Shown here piece by piece: positions 37,469 through 45,738 of a stretch of 64,000 nt of DNA. Under the pieces are notes generated by a model. That model did no database searches and was not told the DNA's origin. It was given only the letters and a program-made list of their open reading frames with translations. Both the position numbers and the translations under genes were made by a program. The number at the start of each line of letters is the position of its first letter. The first letter of the stretch is position 1. The DNA is taken from positions 1,736,001-1,800,000 of the forward strand of contig NZ_CP050296.1 in NCBI RefSeq assembly GCF_014189455.1, written 5' to 3'. The DNA comes from Mesorhizobium huakuii. Lineage in GTDB: Bacteria; Pseudomonadota; Alphaproteobacteria; Rhizobiales; Rhizobiaceae.

Positions 37469-38458
37469 ATGAAACGTATCGTTCTCGGCCTCCTGGCCGC
37501 AACCGCAATGGTTCTTCCGGCTTTCGCCGCGGATGTCCAGCCGGCCATTCTCTACGATCTGGGCGGCAAGTTCGACAAATCCTTCAACGAGGCTGCCTTC
37601 CATGGCGCCGAGAAGTTCAAGACCGAGACCGGCGTCCCCTATGTCGAGTTCGAGGTCTCCAACGCCTCGCAGCGCGAGCAGGCGCTGCGCCGCTTCGCCG
37701 AGGACGGCCACAACCCGATCGTCATGGCCGGCTTTGCCTGGGAGGATGCGCTGAAGAAGGTCGCCGCCGAATATCCGGACCTCAACTTCGCCATCATCGA
37801 CGACGCCGTCGACCTGCCCAATGTCCGCTCGCTGGTGTTCAAGGAGAATGAAGGCTCCTACCTCGTCGGCATCATGGCGGCGATGGCATCGAAGACGAAG
37901 AAGGTCTCCTTCATCGGCGGCATGGACATCCCGCTGATCCGCAAGTTCGAATGCGGTTATGTCGGCGGCGCCAAGTCGGCCGGCGCGACCGACGTCATCC
38001 AGAACATGACCGGCGACACGCCGGCCGCCTGGAACGACCCGGCCAAGGGTGGCGAAATCGCCAAGACGCAGATCGACCAGGGCTCCGACGTGGTCTACGC
38101 CGCGGCCGGCGGCACCGGCGTCGGCGTGCTGCAGGCGGCGGCGGATGCCGGCAAGCTCGGCATCGGCGTCGATTCCAACCAGAATGGCCTGCAGCCAGGC
38201 AAGGTTCTGACCTCGATGATGAAGCGCGTCGACGTTGCCGTCTACACCGCCTTCATGGATGGCAAGAACGGCACCTTCAAGGGTGGCCTCGAGAATCTCG
38301 GCCTCAAGGAAGGCGGCGTCGACTACGCCATGGACGACAACAACAAGGCGCTGGTCACCCCTGAGATGAAAGCGGCGGTCGAAAAGGCCAAAGCCGACAT
38401 CATCGCCGGCAAGATCCAGGTGCACGACTACACGGCCGACAACGCCTGCCCCTATTGA
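37469..38458 (+). CDS. BMP-family nucleoside-binding protein of an ABC transporter
   Basis: A 329-residue periplasmic binding protein of the PnrA/Med (BMP) family. It has a Sec signal peptide (cut after AFA near 20) and no lipobox. AILYDLGGKFDKSFNEAAF starts the domain, and FIGGMDIPLIRKFECGYVGG and VYAAAGGTGVGVLQAA follow. BMP proteins bind purine nucleosides. The cognate ATPase and permeases are at 39843-44449, separated by three unrelated genes. A strong terminator follows its stop. Confidence 0.9.
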   Translation: MKRIVLGLLAATAMVLPAFAADVQPAILYDLGGKFDKSFNEAAFHGAEKFKTETGVPYVEFEVSNASQREQALRRFAEDGHNPIVMAGFAWEDALKKVAAEYPDLNFAIIDDAVDLPNVRSLVFKENEGSYLVGIMAAMASKTKKVSFIGGMDIPLIRKFECGYVGGAKSAGATDVIQNMTGDTPAAWNDPAKGGEIAKTQIDQGSDVVYAAAGGTGVGVLQAAADAGKLGIGVDSNQNGLQPGKVLTSMMKRVDVAVYTAFMDGKNGTFKGGLENLGLKEGGVDYAMDDNNKALVTPEMKAAVEKAKADIIAGKIQVHDYTADNACPY

Positions 38459-38480
38459 TCGGCAAGCACTCATTTTGCGA

Positions 38481-38513
38481 ACCGCCGGGCTTTGGCCCGG
38501 CGGTTTTGTTTTT
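38481..38513 (+). terminator. Intrinsic terminator after the BMP gene
   Basis: ACCGCCGGGC and GCCCGGCGGT form a perfect 10-base stem with a TTTG loop, followed by TTTGTTTTT. It separates the binding-protein gene from the genes downstream. Confidence 0.92.
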
Positions 38514-38540
38514 GGAAGACGTCTGACGACCGAGGCAAGA

Positions 38541-38933
38541 GTGAAGCCGATCATAGAACCCATGGCCGACCGTGACGTCGTGGCGGTGGCACGATTGCGC
38601 GTTGCCGCCTTTTTCGAGGGCAGCGCGAGGACGCCGGACGAGGACGCCGCCGGGCTCCGCACGCTGCTGATCGGGGACGGCTTCGAGACGGCGTTGGTGG
38701 CGCGGGTCGACGACGTAGCGGTCGGCACATGCCTGCTGGTCCGCCACGAATTGGAGCCGGCGCACGACCTGACGCCATGGTTGGCCGGCTTGGTCGTCGA
38801 TCGCAACCACCGCAACAAGGGGATCGGCAGTGCGCTGGTCGCGGCCATCGAAGCGCATGCGGCGTCGATCGATGTGGAGAGGCTCTACCTCTATACGTGG
38901 GAAGCGCGTGATTTCTATTCCGCGCTCGGTTGA
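38541..38933 (+). CDS. GNAT acetyltransferase, C-terminus cut by an in-frame TGA
   Basis: A 130-residue GNAT-fold protein. GLVVDRNHRNKGIGSALVAA is the acetyl-CoA-binding motif A, and LYLYTWEARDFYSALG motif B. The start is GTG at 38541 after GAGGCAAGA. At 38931 TGA stands where family members have TGG (Trp of the ALGW motif). The same frame then continues with VVVEPFEQDGHPMLLMSREL to a stop at 39002, so the last 23 residues are lost. Either a recent nonsense change or a base error. Substrate unknown. Confidence 0.8.
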   Translation: MKPIIEPMADRDVVAVARLRVAAFFEGSARTPDEDAAGLRTLLIGDGFETALVARVDDVAVGTCLLVRHELEPAHDLTPWLAGLVVDRNHRNKGIGSALVAAIEAHAASIDVERLYLYTWEARDFYSALG

Positions 38934-38996
38934 GTGGTCGTCGAGCCGTTCGAGCAGGACGGCCACCCCATGTTGCTGATGTCGCGCGAGCTCGGG

Positions 38997-39395
38997 CTAT
39001 AGCCGACCCACTAGATAGCCGAGCGCGAAGACCACAATCAGCACGATGGCGACGAAAAATCCGCGCCGGCCGCCGAGCGAATGCACGCCAATGCCATATG
39101 GCGGCAGGGACAGGCTTCGGATCACCGTTCGCGATTTGGCATCATTGCCCAGACCAACGCTGCGCATCTGCGGCAATTCGGCGAGGCGTTGCGTGACCAG
39201 TGCCCAATGATTGGCGGGCAAGGCAGGTTTTTCGACGCGGTCGAAGACATGCATGCGTTCGGCAAGCCGCACCACCGCGTCGCGGAAGGCGGGATCGATC
39301 TCGAGGTCGCGCTCGGCCCGCTCGCGCTCCGCGTCGTTCATCAGGCCGAGCACATAGTCGCCGGCCCTTGCGATACGGTCGCTTTCACTGGCCAT
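38997..39395 (-). CDS. Anti-sigma-factor-like membrane protein
   Basis: A 132-residue protein. The N-terminus (AGDYVLGLMNDAERERAERD) is like the RskA-type anti-sigma domain, and a single membrane helix lies at the end (FFVAIVLIVVFALGYLVG). There is no zinc HxxxCxxC motif. No sigma factor is next to it, which is unusual. It ends within the lost tail of the GNAT gene, in convergent orientation. Confidence 0.65.
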   Translation of the reverse strand: MASESDRIARAGDYVLGLMNDAERERAERDLEIDPAFRDAVVRLAERMHVFDRVEKPALPANHWALVTQRLAELPQMRSVGLGNDAKSRTVIRSLSLPPYGIGVHSLGGRRGFFVAIVLIVVFALGYLVGRL

Positions 39396-39417
39396 GATTT
39401 GCGCCCTCCCCTTTTCC

Positions 39418-39627
39418 TCACCAGTGTGGCGGCTTGGTTACGGGCACGTCGGGTGCCGACTGTTCCTCCAGCGCCAGGAAACGGTCGGTCAGGGCGTCGA
39501 GCTTGCGCTGCATGCGTTCGACCACCTTCCACTGCTCGGCGATCTGGCCCGACAATTCCTCGATGGTCTTTTCCTGCTCGGCGGCGCGGATTTCCAGCGT
39601 CGTCAGCCGGTCGGCGGGCATGATCAT
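39418..39627 (-). CDS. slyX: SlyX-family protein
   Basis: A 69-residue coiled-coil protein starting MIMPADRLTTLEIRAAEQEK, with the SlyX pattern IEELSGQIAEQWKVVERMQRK and a C-terminal PHW. The start at 39627 follows an AGGGA site; a longer frame to 39663 lacks one. Function of SlyX is not known. Confidence 0.8.
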   Translation of the reverse strand: MIMPADRLTTLEIRAAEQEKTIEELSGQIAEQWKVVERMQRKLDALTDRFLALEEQSAPDVPVTKPPHW

Positions 39628-39842
39628 TTGCAGTCCCTGATGCTGCACCACAACGCCTTGCATCGTGATGCGAATTTCGACGTCGTCATATTAGCGAATA
39701 TGAAGCCCGCGGACACGTTGGAAATTGACAAGCGCACCGGGATTTGCCGAGAGTGGATGCTGCTCCGGCCGATTGGCATGGGCGGAGCGTCATGCTAGGC
39801 GTTTTGACCAAGCGATAAAAAAATAAGAGTGGGACTGGCTGC

Positions 39843-41372
39843 ATGGCGCAAGCCGCAATCGAACTGATCGGCATCAACAAGAGTTTTGGCGCCGTGCGTG
39901 CCAACCGCGACATCAATCTGGAGATCGCGCGCGGCACCATCCACGGCATCGTCGGCGAGAACGGCGCCGGCAAGTCGACGCTGATGTCGATCCTCTATGG
40001 CTTCTACCAGGCCGACAGCGGCGAAATCCGCGTCGGCGGCAAGCCGGCGTCGATCAAGACGCCCAATGACGCGATCGCGCTCGGCATCGGCATGGTGCAC
40101 CAGCATTTCATGCTGGTCGACAATTTCACGGTGCTGGAAAACATCATCCTTGGCGCCGAAAACGATGCCTTGCTGAAGAGCAGCATCGCCAAGGCGCGTT
40201 CCGAGTTGGAGCGGCTGGAGCGCGAATACGGGCTCGAGGTCGACCCCGACGCCATCATTGAGGAACTGCCGGTCGGCCTGCAACAGCGCGTGGAGATTCT
40301 CAAGGCGCTGTATCGCGGTGCCGAGATCCTGATCCTCGACGAGCCGACGGGCGTCTTGACGCCGGCCGAGGCCGACCACCTCTTCCGCATCCTCAAGCAG
40401 CTGAAGGAACAGGGAAAGACGGTGGTGCTGATCACCCACAAGCTGCGCGAGATCATGGCCATCACCGACACCGTGTCGGTCATGCGCCAGGGCACGATGG
40501 TGGCGACCCGCGAGACCAGGAAAACCACCGTCGAGGAGCTGGCCGAACTGATGGTCGGGCGCCGCGTGCTGCTGCGGGTCGAGAAGGGCGAAGCGGAAGC
40601 CGGAGCCGTCAAGCTTGCGGTCAAGAACCTGACGGTCAAGGATTCGCGTGGCGTCACCATGGTCGACGATATCTCCTTCGACCTGCGCGCCGGCGAGATC
40701 GTCGGCATCGCCGGTGTCGCCGGCAACGGCCAATCCGAACTGCTCGAGGCGATTTCCGGCATCAGGCACGCCGTTTCCGGCTCCGTCATGTTGGACGGCA
40801 AGCCGATCGATCTCACCGGCAAGGCCGACCCCGGCGAACTGCGCGACCGCGGGCTGGCGCACGTGCCGGAGGATCGCCACCATGTCGGGCTTGTGCTGGC
40901 CTTCGAGGAGAACGAGAATTCCATCCTCGGCTATCACGACGACCCCCGCTATCTCAAAGGGCCGTTCCTCAACGTCGATGCCATCATGGCCGACGCCAAG
41001 GACAAGATCGAGAAATACGATATCCGGCCAAGCAATCCGCGCCTGAAGACGGCGAACTTTTCCGGCGGCAACCAGCAGAAGATCGTTCTGGCGCGGGAAA
41101 TGGAACAAGACCCGGGTGTTTTGATCGTCGGCCAGCCGACGCGCGGCGTCGATGTCGGCGCCATCGAATTTATCCACAAGCGCCTGATCGCCATGCGCGA
41201 CCAGGGCAAGGCCGTGCTGGTGGTGTCGGTCGAGCTCGACGAGATCCGCTCGCTCTCCGACCGCATCCTGGTGATGTTTGCCGGCCGCATCGTCGGCGAG
41301 CGCGGCCCGGAGGCGACCGAGGGCGAACTTGGCTTGCTGATGGCGGGCGTCGAGCAGGAGGCCGCCGCATGA
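39843..41372 (+). CDS. ABC transporter ATP-binding protein, nucleoside uptake
   Basis: A 509-residue protein with two ATPase domains, as in RbsA-like and BMP-linked transporters. Domain 1 has Walker A GENGAGKST (38-46) and Walker B ILILDEPT. Domain 2 has a degenerate Walker A (GVAGNGQSE) and the signature FSGGNQQKIVLAREM. The stop overlaps the start of the GIY-YIG gene (ATGA). In relatives the permease gene would follow directly. Energises nucleoside import. Confidence 0.92.
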   Translation: MAQAAIELIGINKSFGAVRANRDINLEIARGTIHGIVGENGAGKSTLMSILYGFYQADSGEIRVGGKPASIKTPNDAIALGIGMVHQHFMLVDNFTVLENIILGAENDALLKSSIAKARSELERLEREYGLEVDPDAIIEELPVGLQQRVEILKALYRGAEILILDEPTGVLTPAEADHLFRILKQLKEQGKTVVLITHKLREIMAITDTVSVMRQGTMVATRETRKTTVEELAELMVGRRVLLRVEKGEAEAGAVKLAVKNLTVKDSRGVTMVDDISFDLRAGEIVGIAGVAGNGQSELLEAISGIRHAVSGSVMLDGKPIDLTGKADPGELRDRGLAHVPEDRHHVGLVLAFEENENSILGYHDDPRYLKGPFLNVDAIMADAKDKIEKYDIRPSNPRLKTANFSGGNQQKIVLAREMEQDPGVLIVGQPTRGVDVGAIEFIHKRLIAMRDQGKAVLVVSVELDEIRSLSDRILVMFAGRIVGERGPEATEGELGLLMAGVEQEAAA

Positions 41373-42340
41373 CCACCGTTGGGCGAACGGTGAGGATGTT
41401 CTTGGTCGACGGTACGCCATCCGGGATAGTAACTGCTGAAATAATGAACTGGACTGGGCATGCGCTCCTAGCGCCACGCAGTGAGATAGGACGCATTCGA
41501 AAGCGGCCTGAGTCTCAAAAGACAGGGATTTACTTCTTACTGGGTGAAGTGGCCACGTCTTCGGAGAAACGCTCCGTGTATATTGGAGAAAGCGACGATG
41601 TCGGGAGACGAATCGAGCAGCATGCGTCGTCGAAAGAAGAGGATTTCTTCGAAAGGTTTTGTATATTTACGAGCAAGGATGCAAACCTAACCAAGGCTCA
41701 TGCGAGATACTTGGAAAGAAGGTTAAATTCTATATCTAGCGATTCTGGTAGAGCCACTTTGCTAAATAGCAACACCCCACCTGCAGGAAATCTTCCGGAA
41801 TCTGATATTGCTGATATGGAATTTTTTATTTCTCAAATAGAAATTGTATTGCCGGTACTTGGATACGATTTTCTTAAGGGGCGCCCGACAAACATAAGAT
41901 CTAAGCCGTCCTTAGAAGATTTTCTTGTAGATGGCTCTGGAGCCAAGCCCAACGGAGACAATACGGCCGGCGACGTCACGCAGCTTCGGTTGGTTGATCC
42001 GAAGACTGGAGTCGATGCAACCGCGGTTCTGAGCGGCGGCGAATATCTGGTCTTTCGGGATTCGTCGGCGAGAGCTAAGGCAATGGATTCTCTGGCCAAA
42101 CACCTGAGTAGCTACAATGCTCTAAGAAACTCGCTGATTGGCGATGGGTCTTTGGTTCCCCATCCGACTCGCGGCGATATCTTGATTTTCAGTAGAGATG
42201 TTGCGTTCAGAAGTCCGAGCGCTGCGTCGGCTGTCATCTTAGGCCGCAGCGATAACGGCCGTTTGTCTTGGAAGGTTGTAGGTACCGGAGAGAACTTGGC
42301 CCAGTATCAATCCAGAAAGATAGCCGAGGCCGCGCAATGA
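41369..42340 (+). CDS. GIY-YIG nuclease-fold protein with DUF4357 domain, inside the transporter operon
   Basis: A 323-residue protein. GIYFLLGE (53-60) and VYIGESDDVGRRI (70-82) form the GIY-YIG core, with Glu116 (YLERRL) as the metal ligand and Arg80/81 likely catalytic. From about 225 the DUF4357 domain follows (GGEYLVFRDSSARAKAM, LVPHPTRGDILIF). The codons are clearly AT-richer than both neighbours, a sign of transfer. It is joined by 4-base ATGA overlaps to the ATPase gene upstream and the permease downstream, so it is expressed with them. An 8-base repeat GAGGCCGC lies at both junctions. Target unknown. Confidence 0.85.
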   Translation: MTTVGRTVRMFLVDGTPSGIVTAEIMNWTGHALLAPRSEIGRIRKRPESQKTGIYFLLGEVATSSEKRSVYIGESDDVGRRIEQHASSKEEDFFERFCIFTSKDANLTKAHARYLERRLNSISSDSGRATLLNSNTPPAGNLPESDIADMEFFISQIEIVLPVLGYDFLKGRPTNIRSKPSLEDFLVDGSGAKPNGDNTAGDVTQLRLVDPKTGVDATAVLSGGEYLVFRDSSARAKAMDSLAKHLSSYNALRNSLIGDGSLVPHPTRGDILIFSRDVAFRSPSAASAVILGRSDNGRLSWKVVGTGENLAQYQSRKIAEAAQ

Positions 42341-43476
42341 GCACGCCTTACGCCAAATTGCCGGCCTGGGCCGATTATGGGCTGATCCCGCTGATCAACC
42401 TTTCGGTGGCCTTCATCGTCGCCGGCTTCGTCGTGCTGCTGGTCGGTGAGAACCCGTTCCGCGCCGCCGTCATCCTGGTCGAGGGCGCCTTCGGCAAGGG
42501 AACCGGCATCGCCTTCACCCTCTTCTATGCCACCACCTTCATCTTCACCGGGCTTTCGGTGGCGGTGGCGGCGCATTGCGGCCTGTTCAACATCGGCACC
42601 GAGGGGCAGGCCTACATTTCTGGCCTTGGCATCGCCATCGTCTGCCTGTCTTTCGACAGCACGCTGCCCTGGTGGCTGACATTTCCGCTGGCCATCGTCG
42701 CTTCGGCGGTTGTGGGCGCGTTGTGGGCGCTGATCCCTGCCTATCTGCAGGCCAAGCGCGGCTCGCACATCGTCATCACCACCATCATGTTCAACTTCAT
42801 CGCCGCCTCGATCATGGTCTATCTGCTGGTCGGACCGCTGAAGCCGGCGGGGTCGCAAGCCCCGCAGACGCGCAACTTCTTCGCGGGGGCCGAACTGCCG
42901 AAGCTCAACTGGATCATCGAGCTGTTCGGCGCCAAGATCCGTTCCGCGCCGCTCAACGTCACCTTCCTGCTGGCGCTGCTCATGGCCTTCCTGGTCTGGC
43001 TGCTGATCTGGCGCACCAAGCTCGGCTATGAGATGCGCACCTATGGCCACAGCCCGAAGGCAGCGCGCTATGCCGGCATTTCGGAAACCCGCATCATCAT
43101 CACCGCGATGATGATCTCCGGTGCGCTCGCCGGCATGATGGCGCTCAATCCTGTGATGGGCGACCAGCACAATGTCGCGATCGACTTCGTCTCCGGCGCC
43201 GGCTTCGTCGGCATCGCCGTGGCGCTGATGGGGCGCCTGCATCCGGTCGGCATCGTGCTGGCGGCGGTCCTGTTCGGCATGCTCTACCAGGGTGGCGCCG
43301 AACTCGCCTTCGAGATGCCGGCGATCAGCCGTGACATGATCGTCATCATCCAGGGTCTGGTGATCCTGTTCGCCGGCGCGCTCGAACACATGTTCAGACC
43401 TTATATCCAGGCGCTGTTCGCCTCGTTCAGTCCGAGGTCGGTCGGCATGGAAGCGGTCAAGGGAAAGGGCGCCTGA
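42337..43476 (+). CDS. ABC transporter permease, nucleoside uptake
   Basis: A 379-residue polytopic permease of the BPD_transp_2 type. The start MSTPYAKLPAWADYGLIPL is typical of BMP-linked permeases. LFNIGTEGQAYISGLG (about 83-98) and YGHSPKAARYAGI are the conserved cytosolic parts. The start was placed where the family alignment begins, overlapping the GIY-YIG stop; the longer frame to 42268 is unlikely. Pairs with the next permease. Confidence 0.92.
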   Translation: MSTPYAKLPAWADYGLIPLINLSVAFIVAGFVVLLVGENPFRAAVILVEGAFGKGTGIAFTLFYATTFIFTGLSVAVAAHCGLFNIGTEGQAYISGLGIAIVCLSFDSTLPWWLTFPLAIVASAVVGALWALIPAYLQAKRGSHIVITTIMFNFIAASIMVYLLVGPLKPAGSQAPQTRNFFAGAELPKLNWIIELFGAKIRSAPLNVTFLLALLMAFLVWLLIWRTKLGYEMRTYGHSPKAARYAGISETRIIITAMMISGALAGMMALNPVMGDQHNVAIDFVSGAGFVGIAVALMGRLHPVGIVLAAVLFGMLYQGGAELAFEMPAISRDMIVIIQGLVILFAGALEHMFRPYIQALFASFSPRSVGMEAVKGKGA

Positions 43477-43477
43477 G

Positions 43478-44449
43478 ATGGATGTCTTTATCGCCATCGT
43501 GCAGATTTTGGACTCGACCATCCGCCTGTCGGTGCCATTGCTGCTCGCCTGCCTCGCCGGCCTCTTTTCGGAGCGTTCAGGCATCTTCGACATCGGCCTC
43601 GAAGGCAAGATGCTGGTCGGCGCCTTCGCCGGCGCCGCCGCTGCTTCCGTGTTCCATTCGGCCTTTATCGGCCTCGGCATGGCGATCCTGATTTCGGTCG
43701 CCTTTGCCATGGTGCATGGCTTCGCCTCGATCACCCACCGCGGCAACCAGATCGTGTCCGGCGTGGCGATCAATTTCATCGCCGCCGGCTCGACCATCAT
43801 CCTCGGCCAGGCCTGGTTCAGCCAAGGCGGGCGCACGCCGGCACTGCAGCCGGGCGAACGGTTCGACGCGATTGTCTGGCCCGGCGCCGAGGCGATCAGG
43901 GACGTGCCGATCATCGGGCCGATCTATGCGGAACTGATTTCAGGCCATTCGCTGCTGGTCTACCTCGCCTTCCTGATGGTGCCGTTCACCTGGTGGGTGC
44001 TGTTCCGCACCCGCTTTGGCCTCAGGCTGCGCGCCGTCGGCGAGAACCCGGCCGCTGTCGACACCGCCGGCATTTCAGTCGCCTGGCTGCGCTACCGCGC
44101 GCTGATTTGCACCGGCATCCTCACCGGCGTCGCCGGCGCCTATCTGTCGATGGTGCAGAATGGCGGCTTCGTGAAGGACATGACCGCCGGCAAGGGTTAC
44201 ATCGCGCTGGCCGCGCTGATCTTCGCCAAGTGGAAGCCGGTCAACGCCATGTTCGCCTGCCTGCTGTTCGGCTTCCTCGATGCGGCGGCAATCCGCCTGC
44301 AGGGCTCGCCGCTGCCGATCATCGGCAAGGTGCCGGTGCAGTTCATGCAGGCGCTGCCCTATATCCTCACCGTCATCCTGCTCGCCGGCTTCATCGGCAA
44401 GGCCATCCCGCCGCGCGCCGGCGGCGTGCCCTACGTCAAGGAACGCTAG
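43478..44449 (+). CDS. ABC transporter permease, nucleoside uptake
   Basis: A 323-residue second permease of the BMP-type transporter. GIFDIGLEGKMLVGAFAGAA (about 35-54) and LRAVGENPAAVDTAGI (cytosolic loop) are the family signs. It follows the first permease by one base, so both are co-translated. A hairpin with a T-run lies just after its stop, before cdd. Confidence 0.92.
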   Translation: MDVFIAIVQILDSTIRLSVPLLLACLAGLFSERSGIFDIGLEGKMLVGAFAGAAAASVFHSAFIGLGMAILISVAFAMVHGFASITHRGNQIVSGVAINFIAAGSTIILGQAWFSQGGRTPALQPGERFDAIVWPGAEAIRDVPIIGPIYAELISGHSLLVYLAFLMVPFTWWVLFRTRFGLRLRAVGENPAAVDTAGISVAWLRYRALICTGILTGVAGAYLSMVQNGGFVKDMTAGKGYIALAALIFAKWKPVNAMFACLLFGFLDAAAIRLQGSPLPIIGKVPVQFMQALPYILTVILLAGFIGKAIPPRAGGVPYVKER

Positions 44450-44450
44450 G

Positions 44451-44477
44451 CCCGGCGCGAGGCACGCGCCGGGTTTT
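44451..44477 (+). terminator. Hairpin between transporter and cdd
   Basis: CCCGGCGCG pairs with CGCGCCGGG around a 5-base loop, then TTTT. It lies between the permease and cdd genes, so it may reduce read-through into the salvage enzymes. Confidence 0.65.
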
Positions 44478-44504
44478 GGACACGATCATCGGAGAGAAGA
44501 ACGA

Positions 44505-44897
44505 ATGTCGCATGATCTGTTCGAAGCGGCCAGGACCGCCATGGCCAAGGCCTATGCGCCCTATTCGAAATTTCCGGTGGGCGCCGCCTTGCGCACCGAG
44601 GACGGGCGCGTCTTCACCGGCGCCAACATCGAGGTCGCCTCCTATCCCGAGGGCTGGTGCGCCGAGACCACCGCGCTTGGCCATTACATCATGGGCGGCG
44701 GTGGCAAAATCGTCGAAATCGCCGTCATTGCCGAACGCATGGCCAAGTGCTCGCCTTGCGGCGGTTGCCGCCAGCGGCTGGCCGAGTTCTGCCGCCCGGA
44801 GACAAAACTCTACCTCTGCGACAACACCGGCGTGGCCGAGACCGTGACCATGGGCGACATGCTGCCCTACGGCTTCCGCGGCGACATTCTCAAATGA
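44505..44897 (+). CDS. cdd: Cytidine deaminase
   Basis: A 130-residue enzyme with CAETTAL (about 52-58) and CSPCGGCRQRL, the zinc ligands and catalytic Glu of the tetrameric cytidine deaminases. It converts cytidine and deoxycytidine to the uridine forms. GGAGAGAAG precedes the ATG at 44505. Part of the nucleoside salvage run. Confidence 0.93.
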   Translation: MSHDLFEAARTAMAKAYAPYSKFPVGAALRTEDGRVFTGANIEVASYPEGWCAETTALGHYIMGGGGKIVEIAVIAERMAKCSPCGGCRQRLAEFCRPETKLYLCDNTGVAETVTMGDMLPYGFRGDILK

Positions 44898-44928
44898 AGA
44901 GTTGGCTGAAAATGGCGGGCTGGCTGCA

Positions 44929-45738
44929 ATGACCGAAAAGGCGGTGGACCATCTGATCGAAAGGCTGGACGGCCTGGCGCCGTCGACAGCACTGGTGCTG
45001 GGGTCGGGCCTCGGCGTCCTTGTCGACCGGATCGAGCACCCGATCCGCGTCCCCTATGCCGAGCTGCCCGGCTTTCCCAGGAGCGGCGTCAGCGGCCATG
45101 CCGGCGAAGTGGTGGCCGGGCTGTTTGCCGGCACACCGGTGCTGATGCTGTCCGGCCGCGCCCATTACTACGAGCATGGCAACGCGGCGGCGATGCGGCC
45201 GGTGCTGGAGGTGCTTGCTGGCATTGGCATCACCAAACTGATCCTCACCAACGCTGCCGGCTCGGTCGACCCGGACATGCCGCCGGGCTCGGTGATGCTG
45301 CTCACCGACCACATCAATTTCTCCGGCAGCAATCCGCTGATTGGCGAGCCCAGCGACCGCCGCTTCGTCGGCCTGACCGAAGCCTATGATGCCGGCATCC
45401 GCAAGGCGATCGAGCGCGCCGCGAAGGCGACCGGCACCGTGCTGCACCAGGGCGTCTATATGTGGTTTTCCGGCCCCTGTTTCGAAACCCCGGCCGAGAT
45501 CCGCATGGCGCGCATCATGGGCGCCAATGCGGTGGGCATGTCGACCGTGCCGGAAGTCATTCTCGCCCGCTTCCTTGGCCTGCGCGTCGCCGCCTGCTCG
45601 GTCATCACCAATCTGGCGGCCGGCATGACCGGAGCCGAACTTTCGCACCAGGAGACCAAGGACATGGCGCCGGTTGGCGGATCGCGGCTGGCAACGGTCC
45701 TGCAGCGTATGTTCCGCGACGGGCTGCTGGAGACCTGA
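44929..45738 (+). CDS. Purine nucleoside phosphorylase
   Basis: A 269-residue trimeric-type PNP. GSGLGVLVDRI holds the phosphate loop, GRAHYYEHGN is the phosphate/base segment and ILTNAAGSVDPDM the conserved middle. Cleaves inosine or guanosine with phosphate. The ATG at 44929 was chosen at the alignment start; a TTG frame begins at 44902. Its stop overlaps the deoA start (ATGA). Close to PunA/XapA types. Confidence 0.9.
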   Translation: MTEKAVDHLIERLDGLAPSTALVLGSGLGVLVDRIEHPIRVPYAELPGFPRSGVSGHAGEVVAGLFAGTPVLMLSGRAHYYEHGNAAAMRPVLEVLAGIGITKLILTNAAGSVDPDMPPGSVMLLTDHINFSGSNPLIGEPSDRRFVGLTEAYDAGIRKAIERAAKATGTVLHQGVYMWFSGPCFETPAEIRMARIMGANAVGMSTVPEVILARFLGLRVAACSVITNLAAGMTGAELSHQETKDMAPVGGSRLATVLQRMFRDGLLET

